Positions 24,089 through 32,183 of a stretch of DNA of 64,000 bases are shown here, in pieces. The stretch is from the NCBI RefSeq assembly GCF_030815415.1, contig NZ_JAUSWW010000001.1, positions 9,548,001 through 9,612,000 of the forward strand, written 5' to 3'. The translations under genes and the position numbers were made by a program. The stretch is from Streptomyces canus (GTDB taxonomy: Bacteria; Actinomycetota; Actinomycetes; Streptomycetales; Streptomycetaceae). The notes beneath the pieces are model-generated. The model worked only from the letters and a program-made list of their open reading frames with translations. It ran no database searches and had not been told where the DNA came from. How positions within the stretch are numbered: the first letter of the stretch is position 1; each line of letters begins with the position of its first letter.

Positions 24089-24577
24089 ATGGCTGACCTG
24101 AAGCTGCTGTACCGGGAGCTGGTCTCGCTGGAGATCGAGCTGTGGAACGGCATCGAGGGGCGGTTGAAAGCCGAGTACGACCTGCCGCTGACCTCGTTCG
24201 AGGTGCTGCACCTGCTGTCGCATCGGCCCGGGCCGCGGATCCAGGACATCGCGGAGGAGTTCTCCATCACGGTGGGCGGCACGAGCAAGGTGGTCGACCG
24301 TCTGGAGTCGGCGGGCTTCTGTGCGCGGCGGGCCAATCCGAACGACCGCCGTTCCTCGATCGTCGAGTTGACGCCTGAAGGACGGAAGCTGGTGGACGGG
24401 GCGCTGAAGGTCTTCGAGGACGAGCTGGAGCTGCGGATCGGGTCGGTGATTCCCGCGGAGTCCGTGCGCGAGGTGACGGCGGTCCTCAGCATGCTGCGGG
24501 CAGCCGGAAGGGCCCTGGACTCGGAGCGGAAGGCCGCCGGGCAGACGTCGGCGCCGGGCGCGCGGGCGCCGAAGTAG
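24089..24577 (+). CDS. MarR family transcriptional regulator
   Basis: 162 residues from ATG 24089 (a GTG lies directly before it at 24086). Winged helix: LTSFEVLHLLSHRPGPRIQD, IAEEFSITVGGTSKVVDRLE (recognition helix) and the wing RRANPNDRRSSIVELTPEGR. The C-terminal tail GQTSAPGARAPK is disordered. A palindrome in its promoter matches a cluster at 26856-26895, so it may control both itself and the genes near 26.4-26.9 kb. The ligand is unknown. Confidence 0.88.
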   Translation: MADLKLLYRELVSLEIELWNGIEGRLKAEYDLPLTSFEVLHLLSHRPGPRIQDIAEEFSITVGGTSKVVDRLESAGFCARRANPNDRRSSIVELTPEGRKLVDGALKVFEDELELRIGSVIPAESVREVTAVLSMLRAAGRALDSERKAAGQTSAPGARAPK

Positions 24578-24683
24578 CCTGGCCGGCCTGCGTTGTGAGC
24601 CACGACGGCCGCGCGGTGCCCCTGGGCTGACAGACCGCCGACGGGAGACCGTGTTTCCCCGACCCCGCCCCGTCAGCCCACCG

Positions 24684-25109
24684 TCAGTCGGCTATGCCGT
24701 CGAACGCGATGACTTTGTCGATGTGGCCGTGGACGAGGAGGTTTCCGGGGCCGCCATTGCGGGCGGCGTACTCCTCGGTGCGATCGGCACCCATGTAGCG
24801 GGCGCCGAGCAGGCCGCCCCAGCGCAGCGTGTCGTCGGGGTCCTCGGAGATATCCGCGCGTCCTTGGAGCAGGACGAAGGCATACGGTGGCCGGTCCTCG
24901 TCGACGCAGAGGGCGAACCGTCCATCGCGGGCGAGGTTGCGGCCCTTGACCCCGTTCTTCTCGGTGGTGAGCACGATGTCGTCACCATCGAGGAGGAACC
25001 AGACCGGTGTCACATGGGGGCTGCCGTCGGCGCGGACGGTGGACAGCTTCCCGGTGCGGGTTCCGTGCGTGACGGACGTACGCCACTGCTGCTCGGTCAT
25101 CTTCCGCAT
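24684..25109 (-). CDS. PPOX-class F420-dependent enzyme (pyridoxamine oxidase fold)
   Basis: 141 residues. Split-barrel FMN/F420-binding fold: GTRTGKLSTVRADGSPHVTP, VWFLLDGDDIVLTTEK and NLARDGRFALCVDEDRPPYA, which are the hallmark strands of PPOX TIGR03618-like proteins. These reduce or oxidise small substrates with F420 or bind flavin and heme. It follows a SnoaL-like gene and its terminator, so it has its own promoter in 25110-25148. Confidence 0.87.
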   Translation of the reverse strand: MRKMTEQQWRTSVTHGTRTGKLSTVRADGSPHVTPVWFLLDGDDIVLTTEKNGVKGRNLARDGRFALCVDEDRPPYAFVLLQGRADISEDPDDTLRWGGLLGARYMGADRTEEYAARNGGPGNLLVHGHIDKVIAFDGIAD

Positions 25110-25148
25110 GCGGGTGCCTTTCGTGTGCGTACGGATCGACTCACATGT

Positions 25149-25174
25149 GCCCGAGGCCGAGTTCGGCCTCGGGC
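25149..25174 (-). terminator. Hairpin after SnoaL-like gene 25185
   Basis: 12-bp complementary arms GCCCGAGGCCGA / TCGGCCTCGGGC separated by only 2 nt, starting 11 bp after the gene's stop. Confidence 0.65.
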
Positions 25175-25184
25175 ACCGCGGGTT

Positions 25185-25577
25185 CTAGCCCCAGAAGGCG
25201 TCCTCGGCGGCCGGATCGGCGGAGAAGAGCCACATTTCGGTGATCTTGCCGCTCTCGACGCGCAGGAGGTCTACGCCGTCCATGCTCATCGATGTGTCGC
25301 CGCGGCGGCCGGTGAAGTGGATGGTTGCGGTGACCAGGTCGCCGTTGCCCATGAGGGTGTGGACCTTGTCGATGGCGAAGGTGCCCTGGCTGGTCTCCAT
25401 CATGCTGCCGAGCATCTGGAAGACGGCGGCCTGTCCCTTGTGCTCGCCGGAGAACTGGTTGGCGCCGGGCTGGTGCCAGACGATGTCGGCGTCGAGGAGT
25501 TCGCCGAGAGCGGCCATGTCTCCGTTCTGGACGGCCTGGAAGTAAGTGCGGGCGATGTCGATGTTCGTGCTGGTCAT
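25185..25577 (-). CDS. SnoaL-like / nuclear transport factor 2 fold protein
   Basis: 130 residues: IARTYFQAVQNGDMAALGEL (helix), LLDADIVWHQPGANQFSGEH (typical of the ketosteroid isomerase-like group), TATIHFTGRRGD and the ending VESGKITEMWLFSADPAAED. The family includes isomerases, cyclases and dehydratases, so the activity cannot be told. It is about 38 bp downstream of the MBL-fold gene and co-directional, probably one transcript. Confidence 0.82.
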   Translation of the reverse strand: MTSTNIDIARTYFQAVQNGDMAALGELLDADIVWHQPGANQFSGEHKGQAAVFQMLGSMMETSQGTFAIDKVHTLMGNGDLVTATIHFTGRRGDTSMSMDGVDLLRVESGKITEMWLFSADPAAEDAFWG

Positions 25578-25615
25578 GCCGTTTGCTCCTGGGTTCTTGT
25601 GCGGGGGATGGGTGG

Positions 25616-26398
25616 CTAGCGGGCGAAGTGGAGGCGGTCGGCGAGGCCGGCTTCGGCGAACGCGGCCTCGATCTCGTTTCGTCCTTCCTTGAAGTGGGCC
25701 CAGCTGTCGAAGTGGGCGGGGACGACCCGGCGGGCGCCGAGTATGCGCGCGGCCTCGGCGCCCTGGGCGCTGTCGAGGGTGAGCAGGGCGCCGTCGAAGG
25801 CGAACGCCATGCGGGCGCCGCCGAGGAAGAGGACCGCGGTGTCGACGGGAGCGAACTTCTGGGCGATCTCCTTGACGTGCTCCAGGGCTGCGTTGTCGCC
25901 GCTGACGTAGACCGAGGGCAGGTCGTCGGAGGTGAGGACGAAGCCGATGACGTCGCCGGTGACCGGTTCACAGCCGATGGGACCGTGCCGAGCGGGCACA
26001 CCCGTGACGGTCACGGTGGTGCCGTCGGGGCGCTGGATCTCTGCGGTCTCCCAGAAGGCCAGTCCTCGTGCGTTGCCTCCGAGGCGGCCGGCGCCGCTGT
26101 CGGTGGTGAGGACGACGGGGACCTCGGGCAGGAAGGCGCGGCCGGCGTAGTCGAGGTTGTCGTCGTGGGTGTCGTGGGAGAGCAGGACGGCGTCGACGCG
26201 GCCCAGGCCGGCGGCGGTGACAGGTGACGGCTCGGTCTTGACGAGCTTGTGGTCGCCGGGGAGGGGCATGGGGTAGTCGCCCGGCGGGTCGAAGGTCGGA
26301 TCGGTGACGAACCTCAGCCCGCCGTATTCGATCACGGTGGTCGGACCGCCGTAGACGCGGACGGGGATCTTTTCGCTGGTGGCGCTGGCGCCGGACAT
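25616..26398 (-). CDS. MBL-fold metal-dependent hydrolase, UlaG/YycJ-like (L-ascorbate lactonase group)
   Basis: 260 residues from ATG 26398 (MSGASATSEKIPVRVYGGPT). The UlaG-like arrangement is LRFVTDPTFDPPG at the N-terminus, LLSHDTHDDNLDYAGR (H-x-x-H-D-D motif), VPARHGP, SGDNAAL and a final VVPAHFDSWAHFKEG His. Such enzymes hydrolyse lactones or phosphodiesters. It follows a broken VOC gene and precedes a SnoaL-like gene. A longer in-frame reading to 26683 is the VOC remnant read in this frame, not part of the gene. Confidence 0.85.
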   Translation of the reverse strand: MSGASATSEKIPVRVYGGPTTVIEYGGLRFVTDPTFDPPGDYPMPLPGDHKLVKTEPSPVTAAGLGRVDAVLLSHDTHDDNLDYAGRAFLPEVPVVLTTDSGAGRLGGNARGLAFWETAEIQRPDGTTVTVTGVPARHGPIGCEPVTGDVIGFVLTSDDLPSVYVSGDNAALEHVKEIAQKFAPVDTAVLFLGGARMAFAFDGALLTLDSAQGAEAARILGARRVVPAHFDSWAHFKEGRNEIEAAFAEAGLADRLHFAR

Positions 26399-26447
26399 CG
26401 GGAACCTCCAGGCGGTGAACAGTGCGGACGCGGCCCTGCGGAACCGG

Positions 26448-26750
26448 TCAGGCGGCGGGTGCGGAGAACACTCCGAAGTGGTTGCCGGTGGTGTCCTGCA
26501 GCCGGGCGAAGGTGAAGCCCGCGGAGTCGGAGACCGGTTCCATGAGGACCTTGGCGCCGAGCCCTGGCCACGCTTGACGGTCTCGGCGACGCCCTGGACG
26601 TGGACGTAGAAGACCGCGTAGTTCGGGAAGGTGCCCTGGGATTCCCATACGCCGCCGGCCGGTTGCGGGGCTTCCGGCGTCATTACGGAGTGGAGGCTGG
26701 TCGGTGCCGAACTCGAACCAGGCGACCGAGTTGAACGGGGGAACGGTCAT
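26448..26750 (-). pseudogene. VOC family (glyoxalase-like) gene, frameshifted
   Basis: The start MTVPPFNSVAWFEFGTDQP is in one frame. The middle TPEAPQPAGGVWESQGTFPN and YAVFYVHVQGVAETVKR is in another, and the end GAKVLMEPVSDSAGFTFARL returns to the first, closing with GNHFGVFSAPAA. At least two indels and a deletion after PP are needed. A metal Glu is probably lost with the deleted part. Upstream is a TATCCC-ATAAG-GGGATA dyad, so the promoter may now serve the MBL gene. Confidence 0.75.
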
Positions 26751-26765
26751 GACACTCACTCCTTA

Positions 26766-26782
26766 TATCCCATAAGGGGATA
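26766..26782. promoter_or_regulatory. Dyad upstream of the VOC/MBL/SnoaL unit
   Basis: Perfect 6-5-6 inverted repeat TATCCC-ATAAG-GGGATA, 16 bp from the VOC start on the minus strand. Confidence 0.5.
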
Positions 26783-26853
26783 AATCTGACTCTCCGAAGC
26801 GGCCTGAGCCCAGGTGGGTGACCACCGCCGACCTGTGTCCAGCAAAGCATTTA

Positions 26854-26897
26854 CATTCCATGGAAGCAACTTCCATAGATTATTGTTCCATGGATGT
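26854..26897. promoter_or_regulatory. Cluster of MarR-type boxes
   Basis: Contains TTCCATGGAA (26856-26865), CTTCCATAG (about 26870) and TTCCATGGAT (26886-26895). These share the TCCATGGA core with the palindrome in the marR promoter at 24053. It lies between the minus-strand VOC/MBL unit and the plus-strand radical SAM remnant. Confidence 0.5.
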
Positions 26898-27463
26898 GGG
26901 TTTGGTCGTCATCGGCCACTCGGCCCTTGGGCAGCAGAAGAACCCGGCGTCCCGGATGCGGACGGTCGGGTCGGCAGGGGCGCCAGTTCGGCCGGTCGGT
27001 GAAGGAGTGGGGCGACTACCTGTACGTGAAGAAGAACGCGGTCGAGCTCGCCCGCGAGGAGCTGGCGAAGATGCCGGAACACAAGCGGCGGGAGCCGGCC
27101 TGCCCCGCGCCGAGGTCGGCATCACCGTGACCACCACCGATGACAAGGTCAGCCGCTGGCTGGGGGTACGCGCCCCACTCGCCTCCCGCCGCCTGCGCAC
27201 CCTTGCCGAACTCACCGAGGCAGGCATCCCCGCCTATGCCTTCGTCGGCCCGCTCCTGCCCCACTTCGCCACCCAGCCCGAGCTTCCGGACGACCTCTTC
27301 GGCCGACTCGTCGACGCGGTCGTCTTCCCTGTCAAGTCGTCGAGTTCGGCCATCGAAGAAGGCGCAGGCATACCCCGAAGCCGCCCAGGCGGCCCACGCC
27401 GACTTCGTCGCCCTCCAGTCCGACGGCGCCACTGCCGAACCCACTGGACGGGAAGGCTGATCA
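26894..27463 (+). pseudogene. Radical SAM / spore photoproduct lyase-like (SplB family) remnant
   Basis: Recognisable pieces in changing frames are KEWGDYLYVKKNAVELAREE, then ITVTTTDDKVSRWLGVRAPL, and ELTEAGIPAYAFVGPLLPHF. These match the SPL-family radical SAM proteins of Actinobacteria (VTTTDDKVSR, PLLPHF). The Cys cluster at the N-terminus is absent, the frame changes near 27100 and 27350, and the end is not family-like. The gene is not functional. Confidence 0.65.
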
Positions 27464-27517
27464 ACAAGCCAGGCCACATCTGTGCCGTTCAGGGAGGTCC
27501 GGTGTTTTCGGCGATTA

Positions 27518-28156
27518 CTACGGGGACACTAAGGGTTTGCGGGGATCCAAGGTGTTGCTTCCCGTCCTGGGAATCGTTGGTGTGGTATGCGCATTTCGGA
27601 GGAGACTCGTGACCAACTCGCTGTGAAGTTCGCGGTGTTGCTCCCACATCTGGATGAGCGGCAGCGACGGCTGCTGATGGCTGCGGAGGCCCGGGTGCTG
27701 GGGCACGGCGGTGTCCGGGCCGTGGCGCAGGCCGCTGCGGTCAGCGAGACGACGGTCCGCAAGGGTGTGTTCGAACTTGAGGCGGGTGAGGAACCTCTGG
27801 GGCGGGTGCGTCGTCCGGGCGGGGGCCGCCAACGGGTCGTGGATCTGGATCCGGGGCTGCGGCCGGCACTGTTGGCGCTGGTCGAGCCGGATGTGCGGGG
27901 GGATCCGATGTCGCCGCTGCGGTGGACGGTCAAGTCCACCCGCACGCTGGCGCAGGAGCTGACCCGGGCCGGGCACCGTGTCAGTGCCGACACCGTGGCC
28001 GACCTGCTGCGGGCAGAAGGCTTCAGCCTGCAGGCAGGCGCCAAGACGATCGAGGGCAGCCAGCACCCGGACCGCGATGCCCAGTTCCGCTATCTCAACG
28101 AGCAGGCCTGCGAGCACCGGGACGCCGGCCAGCCGGTCATCAGCGTGGATACCAGG
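27518..28156 (+). mobile_element. Truncated ISAzo13-like insertion sequence (left part)
   Basis: Consists of the transposase 5' part and about 70 bp of leader containing ACGGGGACACTAAGGGTTTG, a plausible left end. The left limit is approximate and the right end is lost at the junction near 28156. Confidence 0.45.
27587..28156 (+). pseudogene. ISAzo13-family transposase, 5' part only
   Basis: ATG 27587 (MRISEETRDQLAVKFAVLLP) begins an ISAzo13 transposase: helix-turn-helix with AVAQAAAVSETTVRKGVFEL, RRPGGGRQRVVDLDPGLRPA, SPLRWTVKSTRTLAQELTRA and the start of the DDE domain at VISVDTRK. Homology stops at about 28156. Beyond it the other strand codes for a molybdopterin oxidoreductase fragment. 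About half the usual length is missing, including the later catalytic acids. Confidence 0.75.
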
Positions 28157-28830
28157 AAGGTGGCCCGTGCTGTACCGCGCCGCGTGGTGATGCGTGCTGC
28201 CGCGCCGTCGGCCAGGCCGAGCCGCTCGGCGTCGTGCGGACTGATCCGGAGCGCGCCGCCTGCGTCAAGCTTGCGCCAGGTGGTGTCACGGAAGATCACG
28301 TTCGCGGTGAACGCCCGGCGCTGTCCGGCGGCCAGGACGAAGGGGAACTCCGGCGTGGTGTGCACGGAGGGCGTCTTGTCCAGGGCGTCGATGAGGTCGA
28401 GCAGTTCGGGAATGGGCAGCGGGATGCGCTGGTCGGCGTGCGGCACGTACTGCCAGGCGTCCTCGTACTCGTCCTCGGTGAAGGTGACGCCGGAGCGGCC
28501 GGCCAGCATCGCGTCGAACAGGGCATCGGCATTCGCGTGACCGGCCCGGCGCACGGCCTTGGGGTACGCCCACCCGATGCGCTGCGCGAGCCCCCACAGG
28601 ACGGCGGCCGACCGGCCGCCGTTCGGGAGCGTCGGGCCCAGGGTCTCGTACAGCAGGTAGGGCGCCAGGCCGAAGACCTTCTTGTCGACCGCCGCGAGGG
28701 CCGCGAAGGCGAACTTGAAAGAGGTCCGGCCCAACCGTGCCGCCGTGCGGAGCACCGCCAGGTGGGTACGGGGAACCCCGTCGAGTTCCCGGATCAGGCG
28801 TGCGTGGATCTCGGAACAAGCAGGGGTGGT
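28157..28830 (-). pseudogene. Molybdopterin oxidoreductase, internal-to-C-terminal fragment
   Basis: Minus-strand reading: IHARLIRELDGVPRTHLAVL, SFKFAFAALAAVDKKVFGLA, TFTEDEYEDAWQYVPHADQR and PHDAERLGLADGAAARITTR. The last part is the start of the molydopterin dinucleotide-binding domain of formate dehydrogenase or nitrate reductase-like proteins. The N-terminal half and the end of the domain are missing; the C-terminal side is cut at the ISAzo13 junction. Codon use is normal, so it was a working gene before truncation. Confidence 0.75.
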
Positions 28831-29169
28831 TGACCGTCCATCTGTCTGTGGCTGCGGAGGGGACAGTGTCCCCGGGCCTCACCTACAGCCCGTGGGGACG
28901 ATCGTCCGGCTGAAGCCCCACGGAGCCTTCCGCCGAGAGGCGACCGCCCTCCGGCCGCCACCGCCACGGTCCCGGCTGGTCTCCCCCGACCAGCCGGGGC
29001 TTCGCGTTGTCGCCCGGCAGCCTGTCCCGCCGCCGAACGGCCAGCGCTACTGGGCGAACGTATCCGTGACGGGCTCGTTCGGGCAGCGGCTGAGATCCTC
29101 GAAGAGCGCGGCTTCCTCGCTCGGGTCCACCGCGAGCCGGTAGCGAGTCTTGTCGGCGACTCAGTCGCC
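28831..29169. other. Junk interval between two gene fragments
   Basis: No complete gene. A plus-strand phrase RDGLVRAAAEILEERGFLA (about 29065-29125) looks like the first helix of a TetR-type HTH but has no continuation. Confidence 0.3.
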
Positions 29170-29451
29170 GACATACCCGCGCGGACGACGCCGAGGTCGG
29201 CCCGGGCCTGGTTTCCCAGCCACGCGTACCCGGACCAGGAGAACCACACCAGGGCCAGGAGCAGCACGCCGTGCAGCACGCCCGTGGCAGTGTGCTCGTG
29301 GGCCATGTACTCGGTGATCTGAGTGAGCGTGAAGACGTAGACCAGGTCGGAGAACAGCTCGAAGGTGGTCACGCGGCTGCTCGTCAGCGCGGTACACACT
29401 CCGGTCGCCGGGCTGCCTCGCGACGGTCCGGACTGCTCGTTCTCCAACTAG
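29170..29451 (-). pseudogene. Low temperature requirement protein A (LtrA) fragment
   Basis: Reads VTTFELFSDLVYVFTLTQIT, YMAHEHTATGVLHGVLLLAL and WFSWSGYAWLGNQARADLGV, then VRAGM. These are the first transmembrane segments of the LtrA family. The 5' side ends exactly at the IS701-type element (29452) and the 3' side stops after RAGM. The remainder of the membrane protein is missing. Confidence 0.75.
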
Positions 29452-29468
29452 TAGGGCTCCGTTAGGTC
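29452..29468 (+). repeat. IS701-type left inverted repeat
   Basis: TAGGGCTCCGTTAGGTC; the right repeat differs at one base (G to A at position 5). Confidence 0.85.
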
Positions 29469-29503
29469 TTTCCGTTGGGCCTGATCAAGAGCATGTTGGG
29501 TGT

Positions 29504-30781
29504 GTGGACGCACATGAAGTGAACCGAGCTCGGGCGAAGTTGGCGTTATTCGTCGCTGATGTGTTTGCGTCGGTGTCGCGCAAGGATCAGCGGGCGAAGG
29601 GTGACTGCTATCTGCGGGGGCTGATGCTGGACGGGCGGCGCAAGTCGATCCAGCCGATGGCGGAGCGGCTGCCGGATGGCAACGAGCAGAACCTGCAGCA
29701 GTTCGTGAACCAGTCGACCTGGGATCCGGTGCCGGTGCGGCGCCGGATCGCGCAGCGGATGGTGCCGAGAATCGGGCCGGATGCCTGGGTGGTCGATGAC
29801 GTGTCGTTTCCCAAGGACGGGAAGATGTCGGTGGCGGTCGCCCGCCAGTACTGCGGGGCGCTGGGCAAGCGGGCCAATTGTCAGGTCGCGGTGAGTGTGC
29901 ACGCGGTCTCCGATGCTGCGTCCTGTCCGCTGCAGTGGCGGTTGTTCGTGCCCCAGGAGTGGGCGGACGATGCCGGACGGCGGCAGAAGACCGGGATACC
30001 GCAGGAGGTCGGGCACCGGGAGAAGTGGCGCCTGGCCCTGGACAGCATCGACGAGTTGGCCACGTGGAATCTGGTGCCGCCGGTGGTGGTGGCGGATGCC
30101 GGCTACGGGCAGAACGCCGACTTCCGCGACGGCCTGGAGGGCCGGGGCATCGGCTATGTCGTGGCGATCCGTTCGGATGTGAGCGTCCACCCGCACGATG
30201 CGCGGCCCGCCGCCCCGGCATGGTCCGGCAACGGCCCCAGGCCGCAGTCTCGTTACCGGGACAAGCCGTCCTCGGTGGCCGCGCTGGCGGCCGGCCGCGG
30301 GCGGCAGGCCTTCTCCGAGGTGACCTGGCGGGAAGGCTCCCGCGGACCGATGCGTTCGCGCTTTTCGGCACTGCGGGTGCGGCCGGCCGGGGTGCGGGCC
30401 CGCCGTCTGGCCCAGGCCGCCGCCATGGCCGAACACGGCCACTGGGACGGCGTCCTGCCCGAGGTGACGCTGCTGGCCGAATGGCCCGAAGGCGCCGAAG
30501 CACCCACCGACTACTGGCTGTCCAACCTGCCCGCCGACACCCCGATCGCCGAACTCGTCCGTCTGGCCAAGATCCGCTGGCGCATCGAGCACGACTACCG
30601 CGAACTCAAGCACGGCCTGGGCCTGGACCATTTCGAGGGACGTTCCTGGAACGGCTGGCATCACCACGTCACCCTGGTCACCGCCGCCCACGCCTTCCTC
30701 ACCGAACAGCGCCTGGCCCCAAAAGCCGATACAGCGGACTCACCCTCTATCAGATCCTCGACGCCATCCAGGACCTGCTGA
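29504..30781 (+). CDS. IS701-family DDE transposase, C-terminus out of frame
   Basis: 425 residues from GTG 29504. N-terminal VSRKDQRAKGDCYLRGLMLD, DDE acids in WVVDDVSFPKDGK and VVVADAGYGQN, and the Glu in IRWRIEHDYRELKHGLGLDH. After RLAPK (about 30724) the frame ends in 16 unrelated codons. In the -1 frame the typical family tail continues: SRYSGLTLYQILDAIQDLLN, CWTGTCTTCHRPLP, stop at 30858. The switch point is C-CCA-AAA (30718-30724). This is either a one-base error in C4A4, an inactivating indel, or a programmed -1 frameshift. Confidence 0.85.
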   Translation: MDAHEVNRARAKLALFVADVFASVSRKDQRAKGDCYLRGLMLDGRRKSIQPMAERLPDGNEQNLQQFVNQSTWDPVPVRRRIAQRMVPRIGPDAWVVDDVSFPKDGKMSVAVARQYCGALGKRANCQVAVSVHAVSDAASCPLQWRLFVPQEWADDAGRRQKTGIPQEVGHREKWRLALDSIDELATWNLVPPVVVADAGYGQNADFRDGLEGRGIGYVVAIRSDVSVHPHDARPAAPAWSGNGPRPQSRYRDKPSSVAALAAGRGRQAFSEVTWREGSRGPMRSRFSALRVRPAGVRARRLAQAAAMAEHGHWDGVLPEVTLLAEWPEGAEAPTDYWLSNLPADTPIAELVRLAKIRWRIEHDYRELKHGLGLDHFEGRSWNGWHHHVTLVTAAHAFLTEQRLAPKADTADSPSIRSSTPSRTC

Positions 30782-30851
30782 ACTGCTGGACCGGCACCTG
30801 CACCACCTGCCACCGGCCGCTGCCCAGCAGGACCACACCAAGATCCAGAAC

Positions 30852-30868
30852 GACCTAACGGAGTCCTA
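30852..30868 (-). repeat. IS701-type right inverted repeat
   Basis: Forward sequence GACCTAACGGAGTCCTA, complementary to the left repeat with one mismatch, followed by the CTAG duplication. Confidence 0.85.
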
Positions 30869-30869
30869 C

Positions 30870-31065
30870 TAGGCGTCCTCGGAACGGGGCACGAGCCGCA
30901 TGGTCGTTGAGCTCGCCTCGGGGCTGGCGATGGCCTTGATGATGTTGACGGCGTACTGGCCGGATTTCGTGCGGTAGGCGGCGTCAACGGCGTCGTCGAT
31001 CTCGTCGTCGGCGTGGTTGCGGGTTGTGCCCCGTTTGGCCCAGCGTGCGAGGGAGAGCGCCCGTC
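30870..31065 (-). pseudogene. DUF2255 family protein, C-terminal fragment
   Basis: Minus-strand reading: ADDEIDDAVDAAYRTKSGQY, then AVNIIKAIASPEASSTTMRL and VPRSEDA before a TAG stop that lies in the IS701 target duplication. D-DAAYR-K-G-Y and SPEA-TTLRLVPR are the DUF2255 signature. No start or N-terminal half remains; the upstream side runs into the end of the LCP gene. Confidence 0.65.
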
Positions 31066-32122
31066 ACGAGCACGCCAGTGAGCTCCCCCGGACGGGGGCG
31101 TAGCCGCTGAACCGGGGCGGGTCGTCCGGCCGGGGCGACTGTCCACGAGGGATCAGCGGACGGTCGTCGCGCAGCTTCCCGAACTCCTGGTCCACCTTCT
31201 TGTCGTCCCAGCGCAGCGTCGAACCGACGCCCGCGATGAGCGGGTTGAACCCGGCGACCGGCACCGTGGCGAACTCCGTCGACGACAGGGGGATCCGGCT
31301 CAGCGACGACGCCAGGTCCACCAGTTCCCCGACACCGAAGCCGGGGTCCGCCTGCGCGGAATCGAGCAGCGCGTGGGCCACGCGCGCCATCGCCACCGGA
31401 TCCCTGGTCAGGTGCTTCAGCTCGCGCATCACCGACACCAGGAACCGTTGCTGGCGCTGGATCCTGCCGAGGTCGGCGCTGCCGTCGACGTGCCGCGAGC
31501 GGACGTACTGCAACGACTGTCCGCCGCCCAGCCGATGCTTCCCGGGCGGGAGGTCGAGCTTGGTGGCGGAATCCTTCAGCGGCCGCGCGGTGCACACCTC
31601 GACCCCGCCGATCGCGTCGACGGCGTCCATGAAGCGCCGGAAATCGACCTGCAGATAGCGGTCGATGTTCACATGCGTCATGGCCTCGACGGTGCGTACG
31701 GTGAGGGGGGCACCGCCCTCCGCGAACGCGTTGTTGAGTTTCGCCGGACGCGCCGGGAACTCCTGTCCGGAGGAATCGTCGCGATACTCGGGAATGTCGG
31801 CGAGGGAATCCCGCGGCAGGCTGACGACGCTGATCCGGTCCCGGCGTGCCGACACGTGGACGAGCATCATGACGTCCGTGCAGTCGCAGGCGACACCGCC
31901 CGCGTGGAATCTCTCTTTTTCCTCGGGGCTGATGGTGTCGCGACCGTCGGTTCCCATCAGCAGGATATTCATCGCGTGCGGCGCTCGTGAGGGCGCCTGG
32001 AACGCGGAGATGCCGAGCACCGATCCGGTGACCAGCATGACGACTCCCGGAATCATCGAACGGCGAAGCCATTTCCGGGGGCGGGGGGATGTGGAGCAGG
32101 AAGAAGGGGGGCTTTTCTCCAT
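31064..32122 (-). CDS. LytR-CpsA-Psr (LCP) family cell-wall glycopolymer ligase
   Basis: 352 residues from ATG 32122. A short cytosolic N-terminus is followed by one membrane helix (MIPGVVMLVTGSVLGISAF, about 22-40) and the extracellular LCP domain: NILLMGTDGRD, DVMMLVHVSARRDRISVVSL, PRDS, KLNNAFAEGG and GGQSLQYVRSRH. These hold the Asp/Arg residues that bind the polyprenyl pyrophosphate. LCP enzymes transfer teichoic acid-like or arabinogalactan-like polymers to peptidoglycan. No clear ribosome site precedes the ATG and the frame is open to 32287, so the start is uncertain. It stands alone among gene fragments. Confidence 0.87.
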   Translation of the reverse strand: MEKSPPSSCSTSPRPRKWLRRSMIPGVVMLVTGSVLGISAFQAPSRAPHAMNILLMGTDGRDTISPEEKERFHAGGVACDCTDVMMLVHVSARRDRISVVSLPRDSLADIPEYRDDSSGQEFPARPAKLNNAFAEGGAPLTVRTVEAMTHVNIDRYLQVDFRRFMDAVDAIGGVEVCTARPLKDSATKLDLPPGKHRLGGGQSLQYVRSRHVDGSADLGRIQRQQRFLVSVMRELKHLTRDPVAMARVAHALLDSAQADPGFGVGELVDLASSLSRIPLSSTEFATVPVAGFNPLIAGVGSTLRWDDKKVDQEFGKLRDDRPLIPRGQSPRPDDPPRFSGYAPVRGSSLACS

Positions 32123-32183
32123 GGGGAGAAGGTAAGCCAGCGGGCTGCCGAGAATTCGGCGGCCCGCTGTGCGTGTCGGCAGA

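Larger units (their letters stand above)
29452..30868 (+). mobile_element. Complete IS701-family insertion sequence, 1417 bp
   Basis: Bounded by 17-bp inverted repeats TAGGGCTCCGTTAGGTC and its complement with one mismatch (30852-30868). Flanked on both sides by CTAG (29448-29451 and 30869-30872). CTAG fits the YTAR 4-bp target duplication known for IS701. It carries a single transposase gene and is inserted between LtrA and DUF2255 remnants. Confidence 0.88.
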
